The notes under the pieces are model-generated. The model was not told where the DNA came from, made no database searches, and saw nothing but the letters and a program-made list of their open reading frames with translations. Shown here piece after piece: positions 37,140-46,074 of a stretch of 64,000 nucleotides of DNA. The stretch is taken from assembly GCF_900109665.1 (NCBI RefSeq), contig NZ_FOAO01000005.1, forward strand, positions 1 to 64,000, written 5' to 3'. Position numbers and translations under genes: made by a program. Source of the DNA: Blastococcus sp. DSM 46786. Lineage in GTDB: Bacteria > Actinomycetota > Actinomycetes > Mycobacteriales > Geodermatophilaceae. Every line of letters begins with the position of its first letter. Position 1 is the first letter of the stretch.

Positions 37140-38498
37140 ATGACCAGGTCCGCCGCCGATGTCGAGTCCGCGGCGGACCCCCCGGACGAGCGCGACCGGG
37201 CGCCCGTCGTCGCCGTGCTGGTCGCCGCCGTCGTGATCGCGGTCACCGCGGCGGTGGGCGGCTGGCTGGCCGTCGGCGGGGTCGACCTGCACCTGCTCGG
37301 CGGCACCGTGCTGCGTGGGCGGTACGACGTGCACCTGGACCCGGCGGTGGCGTTCCCCGTCGCGGTCGGCCTCGCCGGGGTCCTGTGGGGGCCGGCGCTG
37401 GCCCGGTGGGCACCCTGGGGGGCGTTGCTGCCAGGTTCGGCCGGGGCCGCTGCGCTGTGGGCCGTGGCGTTGGCGGTCAGCGGTGGCTGGCACCGGCTGA
37501 CCGAGCCGCTGGCGAGCCGCTACGAGTACCCCTACGACGTCGACCGGGTCGGTGCGCTCGGTCCGTTCCTCGCGACGTTCAACGACCACGTCCCGGCTGC
37601 CTCCGCCGATCCCTGGACGACGCACGTCTCGGGCCACCCGCCCGCGGCCCTGCTGGCGTTCGTGCTGCTGGACCGCACCGGCCTGGGTGGGCTGGGTTGG
37701 GCGGCGGCGCTGTGCATCGCGGTCGGCGCCCTCGCGGTGCCGGCGGTGCTGGTGGCCGTGCGCACGGTCGCCGACGAGCCCACCGCACGCACCGTGGCAC
37801 CGTTCGCCGTCCTCGCGCCGACCGCGCTGTGGATCGCCACCAGCGCCGATGCGATCTTCGCCGGGGTCGCCGCCTGGGGGGTGGCGGCGCTCGCGGTCGC
37901 CGCGGCCAGGGAGCGACGTCGGGCACCGTGGGCGGTGGGCGGCGGGCTGCTGCTCGGGCTGGCGCTGTTCCTGTCGTTCGGTCTGACGTCGCTGGGGCTG
38001 CTGGCGCTGGCGGTCGTGGTCGTGCAGTGGCGGGCGATCGGCAGGGCCGGCGTGGTGCAGGTGCTGGTGCTGGGCGCGGTCGGCGTGCTGGTCGTCTTCG
38101 CCGCGTTCGCCGCCGGCGGTTACAACTGGTTCGACGGTCTGTCGGTCACCGCCGACCGGGTCCGTTCGGGGCCGTCGTACACCGACCGGCCGCTGGCGTT
38201 CTTCCTGGTCGCGAACCTCGCCGCCGCGGCGATCGCGGCCGGCCCGGCGGCCGTGGCGGGCCTGGGCGCCCTGCGACGGCGCGCCTTGGCGCTGCTCCCG
38301 GCGGCGGTGGTCGCCGGGATGCTGGTCAGCGACCTCACCGGCCTGGTCCGGGGCGAGACGGAGCGCATCTGGCTGCCGTTCACCGTCTGGCTGGCCGCGG
38401 CCACCGCATTCCTGCCCGCGCGGCAGCGTCGCGGCTGGCTGGCCGCCGCGGTCGTGGTCGCACTCGTCGTCGAGGTCACCGTTCGCACCGAGTGGTGA
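37140..38498 (+). CDS. Polytopic membrane protein, possibly GT-C-like
   Basis: 452 residues with about ten to twelve hydrophobic segments. The extracytoplasmic loop between the early segments carries SRYEYPYDVDRV and HVSGHPPAALLAFVLLD, reminiscent of lipid-sugar-dependent GT-C enzymes but without a decisive motif. The ATG at 37140 has TAGGCT 7 nt upstream and no RBS, so it is probably leaderless. It is divergent from the GT2 gene with 76 bp between starts, suggesting a shared pathway. Confidence 0.6.
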   Translation: MTRSAADVESAADPPDERDRAPVVAVLVAAVVIAVTAAVGGWLAVGGVDLHLLGGTVLRGRYDVHLDPAVAFPVAVGLAGVLWGPALARWAPWGALLPGSAGAAALWAVALAVSGGWHRLTEPLASRYEYPYDVDRVGALGPFLATFNDHVPAASADPWTTHVSGHPPAALLAFVLLDRTGLGGLGWAAALCIAVGALAVPAVLVAVRTVADEPTARTVAPFAVLAPTALWIATSADAIFAGVAAWGVAALAVAAARERRRAPWAVGGGLLLGLALFLSFGLTSLGLLALAVVVVQWRAIGRAGVVQVLVLGAVGVLVVFAAFAAGGYNWFDGLSVTADRVRSGPSYTDRPLAFFLVANLAAAAIAAGPAAVAGLGALRRRALALLPAAVVAGMLVSDLTGLVRGETERIWLPFTVWLAAATAFLPARQRRGWLAAAVVVALVVEVTVRTEW

Positions 38499-38573
38499 CG
38501 GGGCGCCCGCGCGACCGCCGCAGGCGGCACGGCAGGATGTCGGCGTGACCGCCGCCGCTGGTGGAGCGTCGCG

Positions 38574-39473
38574 GTGAGCCGGCGCGGATGGACCCTCTTC
38601 CTGGCCATGTCGCTCATCTGGGGCCTCCCGTACCTGCTGATCAAGGTGGCGGTGGCGGACCTGGCACCGGTGGTGGTCGTCTTCGGCCGGTGCGCGGTGG
38701 GGGCCGCCCTGCTGCTGCCGTGGACCGTCGCGACCGGGCAGCTGCGCCCGGCGCTGCGCCGCTGGCGGCCGCTGCTGGCCTTCACCGTGCTCGAGATGAC
38801 GGGGCCGTGGCTGCTGCTGGCCTACGCCGAGCAGTCGTTGTCCAGCTCGCTCACCGGGCTGCTGGTGGCCGCGGTGCCGTTCGTCGCAGCTCTGGCCGCC
38901 CGGCTCACCGGCGACGAGGACCGCCTCACCCGGGTGCGGGTCGCCGGCATGCTGCTCGGGCTGGCCGGCATCGTCGCGCTGCTGGGGTTGGACATCGAAG
39001 GCGCCCAGCTGCTCCCGCTGGCCGCGGTGGCGCTCACCGTGGTCGGCTACGCGACTGCGCCGCTCGTGATCAGCCACCGGTTGCCCGACGTCTCGGGTGT
39101 CGCGGCGAGCTCGATCGCGCTGTTCGTCACCGCCGTCGTCTACGCGCCGTTCGCCGTACCACGGCTCGACCGGCTGGACGACGCGAGCGGTACGGCGGTG
39201 CTGTCGGTCGTCGTCCTGGGCCTGGTGTGCACCGCGCTGGCGCTGGCGCTGTTCTTCGCGCTGATCCGCGAGGTCGGCCCGCAGCGGGCGCTGATCATCA
39301 CGTTCCTCAACCCCGCCGTCGCCGTGCTGCTGGGTGTCGCACTGCTCGACGAGCCGTTCACCCTGGGGCTGGCGATCGGGCTGCCGGTCATCCTGCTCGG
39401 GTGCCTGCTGGCGACCTGGCGCAGCCGGCCGCGCGGGGCGATGCCGGTGCCGGCCATCGACGCAGCCGCCTGA
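38574..39473 (+). CDS. EamA/DMT-family transporter
   Basis: 299 residues with ten membrane segments in two EamA repeats; the first begins MSLIWGLPYLLIKVAV and the second ALFVTAVVYAPFAV. It is a drug/metabolite exporter by family, substrate unknown. The GTG at 38574 is used, 75 bp after the preceding gene. Confidence 0.85.
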   Translation: MSRRGWTLFLAMSLIWGLPYLLIKVAVADLAPVVVVFGRCAVGAALLLPWTVATGQLRPALRRWRPLLAFTVLEMTGPWLLLAYAEQSLSSSLTGLLVAAVPFVAALAARLTGDEDRLTRVRVAGMLLGLAGIVALLGLDIEGAQLLPLAAVALTVVGYATAPLVISHRLPDVSGVAASSIALFVTAVVYAPFAVPRLDRLDDASGTAVLSVVVLGLVCTALALALFFALIREVGPQRALIITFLNPAVAVLLGVALLDEPFTLGLAIGLPVILLGCLLATWRSRPRGAMPVPAIDAAA

Positions 39474-39613
39474 GAGCGGCCCGGTCGAGCGCCGGGCCCG
39501 TCCGCCAGGCGGGGTCAGGTCGCACCGCTTAGGTTCGAGAGCGCACGTCCGGGTCGTCCCGCTGAGCACCGTCACGGGGGATGCCCGCGCCCACCCGACT
39601 CGAGGACGGAGCC

Positions 39614-40966
39614 GTGAGCCCGATGGCCGATCGCCCCGACGGCCAGGCAGCGGCCGGCGCATCGCAGCACGGAACGGCGGGAGGGCGGCGGGTGACCGGG
39701 CAGCATGCGCCGCCGGGCCCGTTCCGGCGCGAGAACTGGCGCAGCCCGGTGCGCGGGCCGTGGCTCACCGCGGTGCTCAACCTCGTGCTGCTCGTCGGGT
39801 TGCCGATCGTGTTCGTCACCGGACTGCTGTCCTACGCCGCCTACAACCCGGACCTACCCGGCAACGACATGACCCCGGGCAAGGGGGTCTTCGGGTTCTA
39901 CCTGTTCGACTGGCCCACCGAGCCCTACTGGCTGTACCGGGTGACGCAGGGCATCCACGTCATCCTCGGGCTCGTCCTCATCCCGGTCCTGCTCGGCAAG
40001 CTCTGGTCGGTCATCCACAAGCTGTTCGAGTGGCCACCGGTCAGGTCGCCGGCTCAGTTCATCGAGCGGATCTCCATCGCGCTGCTCGTCGGCAGCGCGG
40101 TCTTCGAGTTCGTCACCGGGCTGCTGAACATCCAGTACTGGTACGTCTTCCCGGCGTCCTTCTACACGATGCACTTCTACGGGGCCTGGGTGTTCATCGC
40201 GGCGCTCGCCGTGCACATCGGCCTGAAGATCCGCGTCATGGTCGCCCCGCTGCGCTCGCGGCGGCTCCGTGACGAGTTGCGCACCGACACCGCCCACACC
40301 GCGCCCGAGTCCCCCGACCCGGACGAGCTGGTCAGCGCCGATCCGGCCCGGCCGACGATCTCGCGGCGCGGAGCCCTCGGCCTGGTCGGCGCCGGCTCGC
40401 TGGCGGTCCTGCTGCTCACGGCGGGGCAGAGCATCGGGGGTGCGCTGCGGTCCACCGCACTGCTGGCGCCGCGCGGCCAGGACCTGGGCTCCGGCCCCAA
40501 CGGCTTCCAGGTCAACAAGACGGCGGAGTACCGCGGGATCAGCGAGTCGGACACCGGCAGCAGCTGGCGGTTGACCCTGCGCGGCGGAGGGTCGCCGACG
40601 ACCCTCACCCGCGATGACCTCCTGGCGATGACCCAGCACACCTCGCACCTGCCGATCGCCTGCGTCGAGGGCTGGTCGACGACGAACCAGGCCTGGGTCG
40701 GTGTGCGGCTGCGTGACCTGGCCGAGCTGGCCGGTGTCCCCGAGCCGGCGTACGTGCGCGTCGAGTCACTGCAGCAGGGCGGCTCGTTCGGCGCCGCCAG
40801 CCTCCGGCGCAACCAGATCCTCGATCCCGACAGCCTGCTGGCCCTGGGGGTCAACGGCGCCGACCTCTCGCTCGACCACGGCTACCCGGCCCGGGTGATC
40901 GTGCCGAACAACCCGGGGGTCCACAACACCAAGTGGGTCAGCCGGATGACCTTCCACGTGTCGTGA
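39614..40966 (+). CDS. Membrane cytochrome-b / molybdopterin oxidoreductase fusion
   Basis: About 450 residues. The N-terminal half has four membrane segments with histidines in QGIHVILG, YTMHFYGAW and AVHIGLK placed to bind heme b. A further membrane anchor follows SRRGALGLVGAGSLAV. The C-terminal half is a sulfite-oxidase-fold Mo domain, with the molybdenum Cys in PIACVEGWSTTNQAW. It is predicted to sit outside the membrane and pass electrons through its own heme domain. The GTG at 39614 follows GAGGACGGAG; an ATG at 39581 is also in frame. The substrate is unknown. Confidence 0.82.
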   Translation: MSPMADRPDGQAAAGASQHGTAGGRRVTGQHAPPGPFRRENWRSPVRGPWLTAVLNLVLLVGLPIVFVTGLLSYAAYNPDLPGNDMTPGKGVFGFYLFDWPTEPYWLYRVTQGIHVILGLVLIPVLLGKLWSVIHKLFEWPPVRSPAQFIERISIALLVGSAVFEFVTGLLNIQYWYVFPASFYTMHFYGAWVFIAALAVHIGLKIRVMVAPLRSRRLRDELRTDTAHTAPESPDPDELVSADPARPTISRRGALGLVGAGSLAVLLLTAGQSIGGALRSTALLAPRGQDLGSGPNGFQVNKTAEYRGISESDTGSSWRLTLRGGGSPTTLTRDDLLAMTQHTSHLPIACVEGWSTTNQAWVGVRLRDLAELAGVPEPAYVRVESLQQGGSFGAASLRRNQILDPDSLLALGVNGADLSLDHGYPARVIVPNNPGVHNTKWVSRMTFHVS

Positions 40967-41472
40967 TGCGCGGCTTCCGGGCGCGCTACGGCGCGCATCC
41001 CCTCCACCTGTTGGCGCTGCTGGTCAGTCTGGCCGTGGCCGGCTACGCCGCGCTGAAACTGTTCCCGGCCAACCCGATCGGCATCGCCGTGTGGCTGGTC
41101 GGGTCCGCTGTCGTCCACGACTTCGTCCTGCTGCCGCTGTACACCGTCGTCGACCGTGGGCTGATCCGCGCCTGGCGGCGGTGGCGCGGTCCCGCCACGG
41201 AGCTGCCGCGCGCACCCTGGATCAACTTCGTGCGGGTGCCGTCGGCCGTCTCGGGGCTGCTGCTGGTGTTCTTCTTCCCGCTGATCTTCCGGCTCAGCCC
41301 GAACTACACGGGGATCACGGGCATGCCCATCGAGCCCTATCTGGAGCGCTGGCTGCTGGTCACGGCCGCGCTGTTCGGCCTGTCCGCCCTCTGCTACGCC
41401 GTCCGGTTGAGGCGGGCGCCGGCACCGCACCGGCCGCAGGCCGCTGGCAGCCCCAACGCCCCCGGCTCCTAG
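40966..41472 (+). CDS. Small membrane protein linked to the molybdoenzyme
   Basis: 168 residues with about four hydrophobic segments; SAVVHDFVLLPLYTVVDR is a recognisable stretch. Its ATG shares TGATG with the stop of the molybdoenzyme, so translation is coupled. No function is known. It could be a subunit or assembly factor of the upstream enzyme. Confidence 0.7.
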   Translation: MRGFRARYGAHPLHLLALLVSLAVAGYAALKLFPANPIGIAVWLVGSAVVHDFVLLPLYTVVDRGLIRAWRRWRGPATELPRAPWINFVRVPSAVSGLLLVFFFPLIFRLSPNYTGITGMPIEPYLERWLLVTAALFGLSALCYAVRLRRAPAPHRPQAAGSPNAPGS

Positions 41473-41555
41473 AGTGCTGCACCCTGGACGTCGCCTCGGT
41501 GTGGTCCGCCGTCGACGCGAACGTGTCGCCGGCGGTGCGGGGGTACGGGCCCGGC

Positions 41556-42620
41556 TCAGCCGCGCGGGGCGGGGCGCAGTTCCGCGGTGGCGAACTCGCG
41601 CATGCCGTCGAGGAAGTCGACCTGCGCGCGGAACCCCAGCTCGGCCTCCGCCCGGTCGGGGCCGGCCACCACGTGCCGCACGTCGCCGAGCCGGTACTCG
41701 CCGGTCACCACCGGCTCCGGGCCGCCCATGGCGTCGGCGAGGGCCCGGGCCATGTCGCCCACGGTGTGCGGCCGCCCCGATGCGACGTTGTAGGCCCGCA
41801 GCGAGGACTCCGCGGGCGGGTGCTCCAGGGCGCGGAGGTTGGCCGCGGCCACGTCGGAGACGTGCACGAAGTCCCGCTGCTGGCCGCCGTCCTCGAACAC
41901 CGCCGGAGCCCGGCCGGACTCCAGCGCGCTGCGGAAGATGGACGCGACGCCGGCGTAGGGGGTGTCCCGGGGCATCCGCGGGCCGTACACGTTGTGGTAC
42001 CGCAGCGCGACGACGCTGCCGCCGGTCGTGCCTGCCCACGCGGCCGAGAGGTGCTCCTGTGCGAGCTTGGTGGCGGCGTAGGTGTTGCGGGGGTCCGGGA
42101 CGTCGTCCTCGGTGACGAGGTCCCAGCCCAGCTGCCGGCCGCAGCGGGGGCAGGGCGGCTCGAAGCGGCCGGCATCGAGGTCGGCGCGCCGGCGGGGGGC
42201 GGCCGGGACCGGCCCGTGCTCGGGGCAGGAGTAGCGCCCTTCGCCGTAGACGACCATCGAGCTGGCGAGGACCAGCCGGCCGGTGCCGGCGCGGGCCATC
42301 GCCGCGAGCAGCACCGCGGTGCCGAGGTCGTTGATGCCCGCGTAGGCGGGCATGTCCTGCACGTCCACGCCCAGGCCGACCATCGCGGCCTGGTGGCAGA
42401 CCGCGTCGACGCCGTCCAGCGCGCGGTCGACCGCCGCCGCGTCGCGCACGTCGCCGACGAGCAGCTCCACCTCCTCGGGCACCGGGGGGCCGTCGGGGTA
42501 GTCGGGGTGGACGGCGGGCAGCAGGGCGTCGAGCACGCGCACCTCGTGGCCGGCGTCCCGGAAGGCGGGGACGACGGCCGATCCGATGAAGCCGGCACCG
42601 CCGGTGACGAGGACGCGCAC
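41556..42620 (-). CDS. NAD-dependent epimerase/dehydratase with a zinc-ribbon insert
   Basis: 354 residues, an extended SDR. The NAD motif is VTGGAGFIGSA at the N-terminus, with active-site Ser in LASSMVVYGEG and YAATK. Between these, about residues 130-165, is an insert with CPEH and PPCPRCG that could bind zinc. The GTG at 42620 has TAGCGT 8 nt upstream and no RBS, so it is probably leaderless. It acts on a nucleotide sugar by family and belongs functionally with the neighbouring glycosyltransferase/molybdoenzyme block. Confidence 0.83.
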   Translation of the reverse strand: MRVLVTGGAGFIGSAVVPAFRDAGHEVRVLDALLPAVHPDYPDGPPVPEEVELLVGDVRDAAAVDRALDGVDAVCHQAAMVGLGVDVQDMPAYAGINDLGTAVLLAAMARAGTGRLVLASSMVVYGEGRYSCPEHGPVPAAPRRRADLDAGRFEPPCPRCGRQLGWDLVTEDDVPDPRNTYAATKLAQEHLSAAWAGTTGGSVVALRYHNVYGPRMPRDTPYAGVASIFRSALESGRAPAVFEDGGQQRDFVHVSDVAAANLRALEHPPAESSLRAYNVASGRPHTVGDMARALADAMGGPEPVVTGEYRLGDVRHVVAGPDRAEAELGFRAQVDFLDGMREFATAELRPAPRG

Positions 42621-42697
42621 GAGCCGGGACGCTACTGGCGCGGGGCCGGCGCCGCTGCCCGGCCGGGACGTCGGTGCCCGGCGCTAGCGTCCGGGGC

Positions 42698-43264
42698 GTG
42701 CTGCGCTGCGCCTGGGCCACGAGCGCCCCCGAGTACGTCGCCTACCACGACGAGGAGTGGGGGGTGCCGCTGCACGGCGACGACGCGTTGTTCGAGCGGC
42801 TGTGCCTCGAGGCGTTCCAGTCGGGGCTGTCCTGGATCACGATCCTGCGGAAGCGGCCGGCCTTCCGGGCCGCCTTCGCCGGGTTCGCGATCGACGCCGT
42901 GGCCGCGTTCACCGACGAGGACCGGGCCCGGCTGCTGGCCGACGCGGGCATCGTCCGCAACCGGGCCAAGATCGACGCGGCGATCGGCAACGCGCGGGCG
43001 GCGCAGCAACTCCCCGGGGGGCTGTCGGAGCTGCTCTGGTCCTTCGCGCCGCGGGGCCCGCGCGCCCGCCCGGCGACGCTCGCCGACGTCCCCGCGACGA
43101 GCCCCGGGTCGGTCGCCATGGCCAGGGAGCTCAAGCGGCGCGGCTTCGTCTTCGTCGGCCCGACCACGGCCTACGCGCTCATGCAGGCGACCGGGATGGT
43201 CGACGACCACGTCACCGGCTGCTTCCGCGCGTCGCTGCCGGAGGACGACGCGACGTCACCCTGA
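42698..43264 (+). CDS. tag: DNA-3-methyladenine glycosylase I
   Basis: 188 residues, the usual length. It opens CAWATSAPEYVAYHDEEWGV with the HhH fold stretch LCLEAFQSGLSWITILRKR, and a zinc-site His in MVDDHVTGCF. It removes 3-methyladenine from alkylated DNA. The GTG at 42698 has TAGCGT 7 nt upstream and no RBS (leaderless). Its place next to DUF3117 matches Rv1210-Rv1211. Confidence 0.92.
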   Translation: MLRCAWATSAPEYVAYHDEEWGVPLHGDDALFERLCLEAFQSGLSWITILRKRPAFRAAFAGFAIDAVAAFTDEDRARLLADAGIVRNRAKIDAAIGNARAAQQLPGGLSELLWSFAPRGPRARPATLADVPATSPGSVAMARELKRRGFVFVGPTTAYALMQATGMVDDHVTGCFRASLPEDDATSP

Positions 43265-43380
43265 CGGGCCTCGTGTTGGACGGAACGCACGCATGCGGGA
43301 TCATTGCCGCGGAGCTCACAGCATCGGACACCGCACGCCTGCCAGAAGAGGCAGACGTGCGGCTGGCGAAGGAGGCACGC

Positions 43381-43548
43381 ATGGCGGCCATGAAGCCGCG
43401 CACGGGTGAAGGTCCCCTCGAGGTCACCAAGGAAGGGCGCGGCCTGGTCATGCGGGTGCCGCTGGAAGGTGGCGGGCGTCTGGTCGTCGAGCTGTCGCCC
43501 GACGAGGCGGCCGCGCTCTCGGAGGCGCTGAAGGGCGCCACCAGCTGA
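43381..43548 (+). CDS. DUF3117 protein
   Basis: 55 residues: MAAMKPRTGEGPLEVTKEGR then LVMRVPLEGGGRLVVEL, the nearly invariant actinobacterial DUF3117 sequence. Function is unknown. The ATG at 43381 follows AAGGAGG. It corresponds to Rv1211 by order. Confidence 0.92.
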   Translation: MAAMKPRTGEGPLEVTKEGRGLVMRVPLEGGGRLVVELSPDEAAALSEALKGATS

Positions 43549-43588
43549 TCTCGGCGCGGGGCCGCCTCCGGGCGGCCGCGCGCAGGGC

Positions 43589-43639
43589 ACGACCCGGCCC
43601 CGGTCGACGGCAGCTCGCCGTCGACCGGGGCCGGGTCGT
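43589..43639. terminator. Perfect 22-bp terminator hairpin
   Basis: Arms 43589-43610 and 43618-43639 are exact reverse complements around a 7-nt loop. It lies between convergent DUF3117 and the methyltransferase. Confidence 0.82.
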
Positions 43640-43648
43640 CCCACGTGT

Positions 43649-44329
43649 TCAGGCGGCGCCGGGGACCGGCGGGCGGCGGAGCGCGGCGAACCAGCGGCCG
43701 CCGTCCTCCCAGGAGTCCACGAGCGCCAGCCCGGCCCCGGTGGCGATCCGTTCGATGGCGTCGCACCCCACGTGCGCCCAGTCGAACCAGGAGCTCACCT
43801 CGCCGGCCCGTTCCAGCCGCAGGCGGGTCGTGCGCTGGCCCGCACCAGGGCCCTCGGTCTCCACCAGCACCAGGCCGCCGGGGGCGACGATGACCCGGCA
43901 GCGGCGCAGCAGCGCGGTGGGGTTCCCACCGATGCCGATGTTCCCGTCGGCCAGCAGCGTCGTCCCCCACAGCCCTTCTGCGACGACGGGCTCGAAGACC
44001 GACCGCCGGATCACCGTGGCCCCCGAGCGGCGGGCCAGCTTCAGCGCCGTCGGCGAGATGTCGACGCCGAGGGCGTGCACCCCGCGGCGGGTCAGCTCCG
44101 CGGCCAGCCGCCCCGGGCCGCAGCCGACGTCGAGGACGGTGCCCCGGGCCCGCGCCAGGAAGCGGCGGTCGACCTCGTCCGCGTCACCGGTCCACCGCTC
44201 CAGGGCACCGGCGAGCGAGTAGGTGCGGCCGTCGGCGTCCCGCACCGACCACGGTTCGGGTGCGGGGGCGTCCGCGGTCCCCGCGGACTGCAGGGCCGCC
44301 GCGTAGAGGTCGGTGGCTGCAGGGGGCAT
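43649..44329 (-). CDS. Class I SAM-dependent methyltransferase
   Basis: 226 residues. The SAM motif is VLDVGCGPGRLAAEL, followed by LGVDISPTALKLARRSG. The acceptor is unknown. Similar methyltransferases often accompany the DUF2064/GT2/molybdoenzyme/epimerase set, so it may belong to that pathway although tag and DUF3117 lie between. The start is ATG 44329; the frame remains open upstream without a better start. Confidence 0.8.
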   Translation of the reverse strand: MPPAATDLYAAALQSAGTADAPAPEPWSVRDADGRTYSLAGALERWTGDADEVDRRFLARARGTVLDVGCGPGRLAAELTRRGVHALGVDISPTALKLARRSGATVIRRSVFEPVVAEGLWGTTLLADGNIGIGGNPTALLRRCRVIVAPGGLVLVETEGPGAGQRTTRLRLERAGEVSSWFDWAHVGCDAIERIATGAGLALVDSWEDGGRWFAALRRPPVPGAA

Positions 44330-44539
44330 GGCGGGCTCGCTTCCGTGGCGCGGTGGACGGGGCCGACCGCCCTCCCGGCGCGGGCGGGCGGCAGGAGGGC
44401 GGTGGGTGCGGGTGGGCATAGCCAGAATCGGACGTACTCAACCCAGTGGCGCTCCGGACGACCCGATCGGGTCCCCGGGGTGACCTGCGCTGGCCGCGCC
44501 CGGGGAGCCGGGAGAAGCTGGGCCGATGGAGCAGGGCGC

Positions 44540-46003
44540 ATGAGCGAGGACCGGGGGGTCGTGTTCCCCGCGGGGACGGACGGCCGGCGGAGCACGGCGG
44601 CCCTGGGCCGGGCCGTCGTCGCGGACGCGCTGCGCCCCGTCGACGCCGCCGGCGCGCTGGCCGCCGAGCGCGAGACCAACTGGCGGGCGGGGTACCTGAC
44701 GCACTTCCGCCGGCTGGTCGAGGCAGGCCTGCCCTCGCCCGCCGCGGCGCGGTCCATCGCGGGCGCCGGGCTGACCTCCCTGCACGCGCGCATGCGGGTG
44801 GCGGGACCCGAGGGGGAGACCGGGCTCGCGGAGCTGACCACCGCACCCGCCGGCCGCGCGCTGCGCACGGCGGAGATCACCGGCACCGCCGAGCCGGAGC
44901 GGGAGCTGTCGCTGCCGTTCCGCGGCGGGCGGCTGCGGGGAGATGCGCTGCTGCGCCGCCTGGACGACTGGGTCGCCGCCGGCGTCGTGGAGCCCTCGTG
45001 CGCGGAGGCGGTGCGCGCGGTCGCCGCGCACCCGGAATGGCTGTCGCTGCCGGGCCGCACCGTGGTGGTCCTGGGAGCCGGTGCCGAGATGGGGCCGCTC
45101 ACCGCGCTGCTGCGCTGGGGAGCCCGCGTCGCCGGCGTGGACCTGCCCCGGGCGCCGCTCTGGGAGCGGGTACTCGACATCGCCCGCGGGGGCGCGGGCA
45201 CCCTGCTGGTGCCGGTGGACGAGCCGGGAGCGGAGCCGGACCCGGCGCGCGCCGGCGCGGACCTGATCGCCGAGGTGCCGGCGGTCGCCGAGTGGGCGGC
45301 CGGGCTGACGGGCGACCTCGTGCTCGGCAACTACGTCTACGCCGACGGCGCCACCAACGTGCGGGTCTCGACGGCGGTGGACGCGCTCACCGTGCGCCTG
45401 GTGGGGGAGCGGCCGGAGCTCGCCCTGGCGTTCCTGGCCACGCCGACCGACGTCTTCGCCGTCCCCGCCGACGCGGTGGCCCGGTCGGTCGAGGCGTACG
45501 CCCGCCGCACGCGCACGGCGAAGCTGCTGGGCCGCCCGCTGCGGACGGTCTCGGGCGGCCGGCTGTTGCAACGCGCCTACGTGCCCGGCACCGACCCGGG
45601 CATCGCCGACAGCCTGGTGGCCCAGCAGGGGCCCAACTACGCGCTGGCCAAGCGGCTGCAGCGCTGGCGGGCGACCACCGCGCGCGCGGCGGGTGCCACC
45701 GTGTCGATGAACGTCGCCCCGCCCACGCGGACCCGTTCGGTGCTGAAGAACCGGGCGCTGGCCGCGGCCTACGCCGGCGCCCACCGGTTCGGCGTGGAGA
45801 TCTTCGAGCCGGCCACCTCGAACGTGCTCATGGCCGCGCTGCTGGTGCACGACCTGCACACCGGCGGCGGTCCGGTCCAGGAGCACCCGTGGCAGGACGA
45901 GGCCCACGAGGCGGCGCACGGCGGGCTGTGGCGCACGGCCTACCAGCCGCGCAGTGCGCTCGGGCTGGCCGCGCTGCTCGGGTACGGCGCCGCCCGCGGC
46001 TGA
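44540..46003 (+). CDS. Uncharacterised protein with a Rossmann-like motif
   Basis: 487 residues; I do not recognise the family. A dinucleotide- or SAM-binding-like glycine motif, VVVLGAGAEMGPLTALLRWG, sits at about residue 175, followed by ARVAGVDLPRA, consistent with a beta-alpha-beta unit. The C-terminal third has basic stretches (ALAKRLQRWRATTARAAG) and conserved-looking NVAPPTRTRSVLKNRA. No signal or membrane segment. The ATG at 44540 follows GGAGCAGG. The methyltransferase at 46075 follows on the same strand at 71 bp. Confidence 0.65.
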   Translation: MSEDRGVVFPAGTDGRRSTAALGRAVVADALRPVDAAGALAAERETNWRAGYLTHFRRLVEAGLPSPAAARSIAGAGLTSLHARMRVAGPEGETGLAELTTAPAGRALRTAEITGTAEPERELSLPFRGGRLRGDALLRRLDDWVAAGVVEPSCAEAVRAVAAHPEWLSLPGRTVVVLGAGAEMGPLTALLRWGARVAGVDLPRAPLWERVLDIARGGAGTLLVPVDEPGAEPDPARAGADLIAEVPAVAEWAAGLTGDLVLGNYVYADGATNVRVSTAVDALTVRLVGERPELALAFLATPTDVFAVPADAVARSVEAYARRTRTAKLLGRPLRTVSGGRLLQRAYVPGTDPGIADSLVAQQGPNYALAKRLQRWRATTARAAGATVSMNVAPPTRTRSVLKNRALAAAYAGAHRFGVEIFEPATSNVLMAALLVHDLHTGGGPVQEHPWQDEAHEAAHGGLWRTAYQPRSALGLAALLGYGAARG

Positions 46004-46074
46004 CCTGCGGGCGGGGCTGGTGCCGGCCGCGCCGGCGCGGCACAGTGGGGCCCGGCCCACCGGTGGGAGCGGAC

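Noticed and set aside
36384..39662. Minus-strand frame extending the DUF2064 gene to over 1300 residues
   Set aside because: The extension is Gln/His/Arg-rich shadow sequence of real genes on both strands and lacks any domain.
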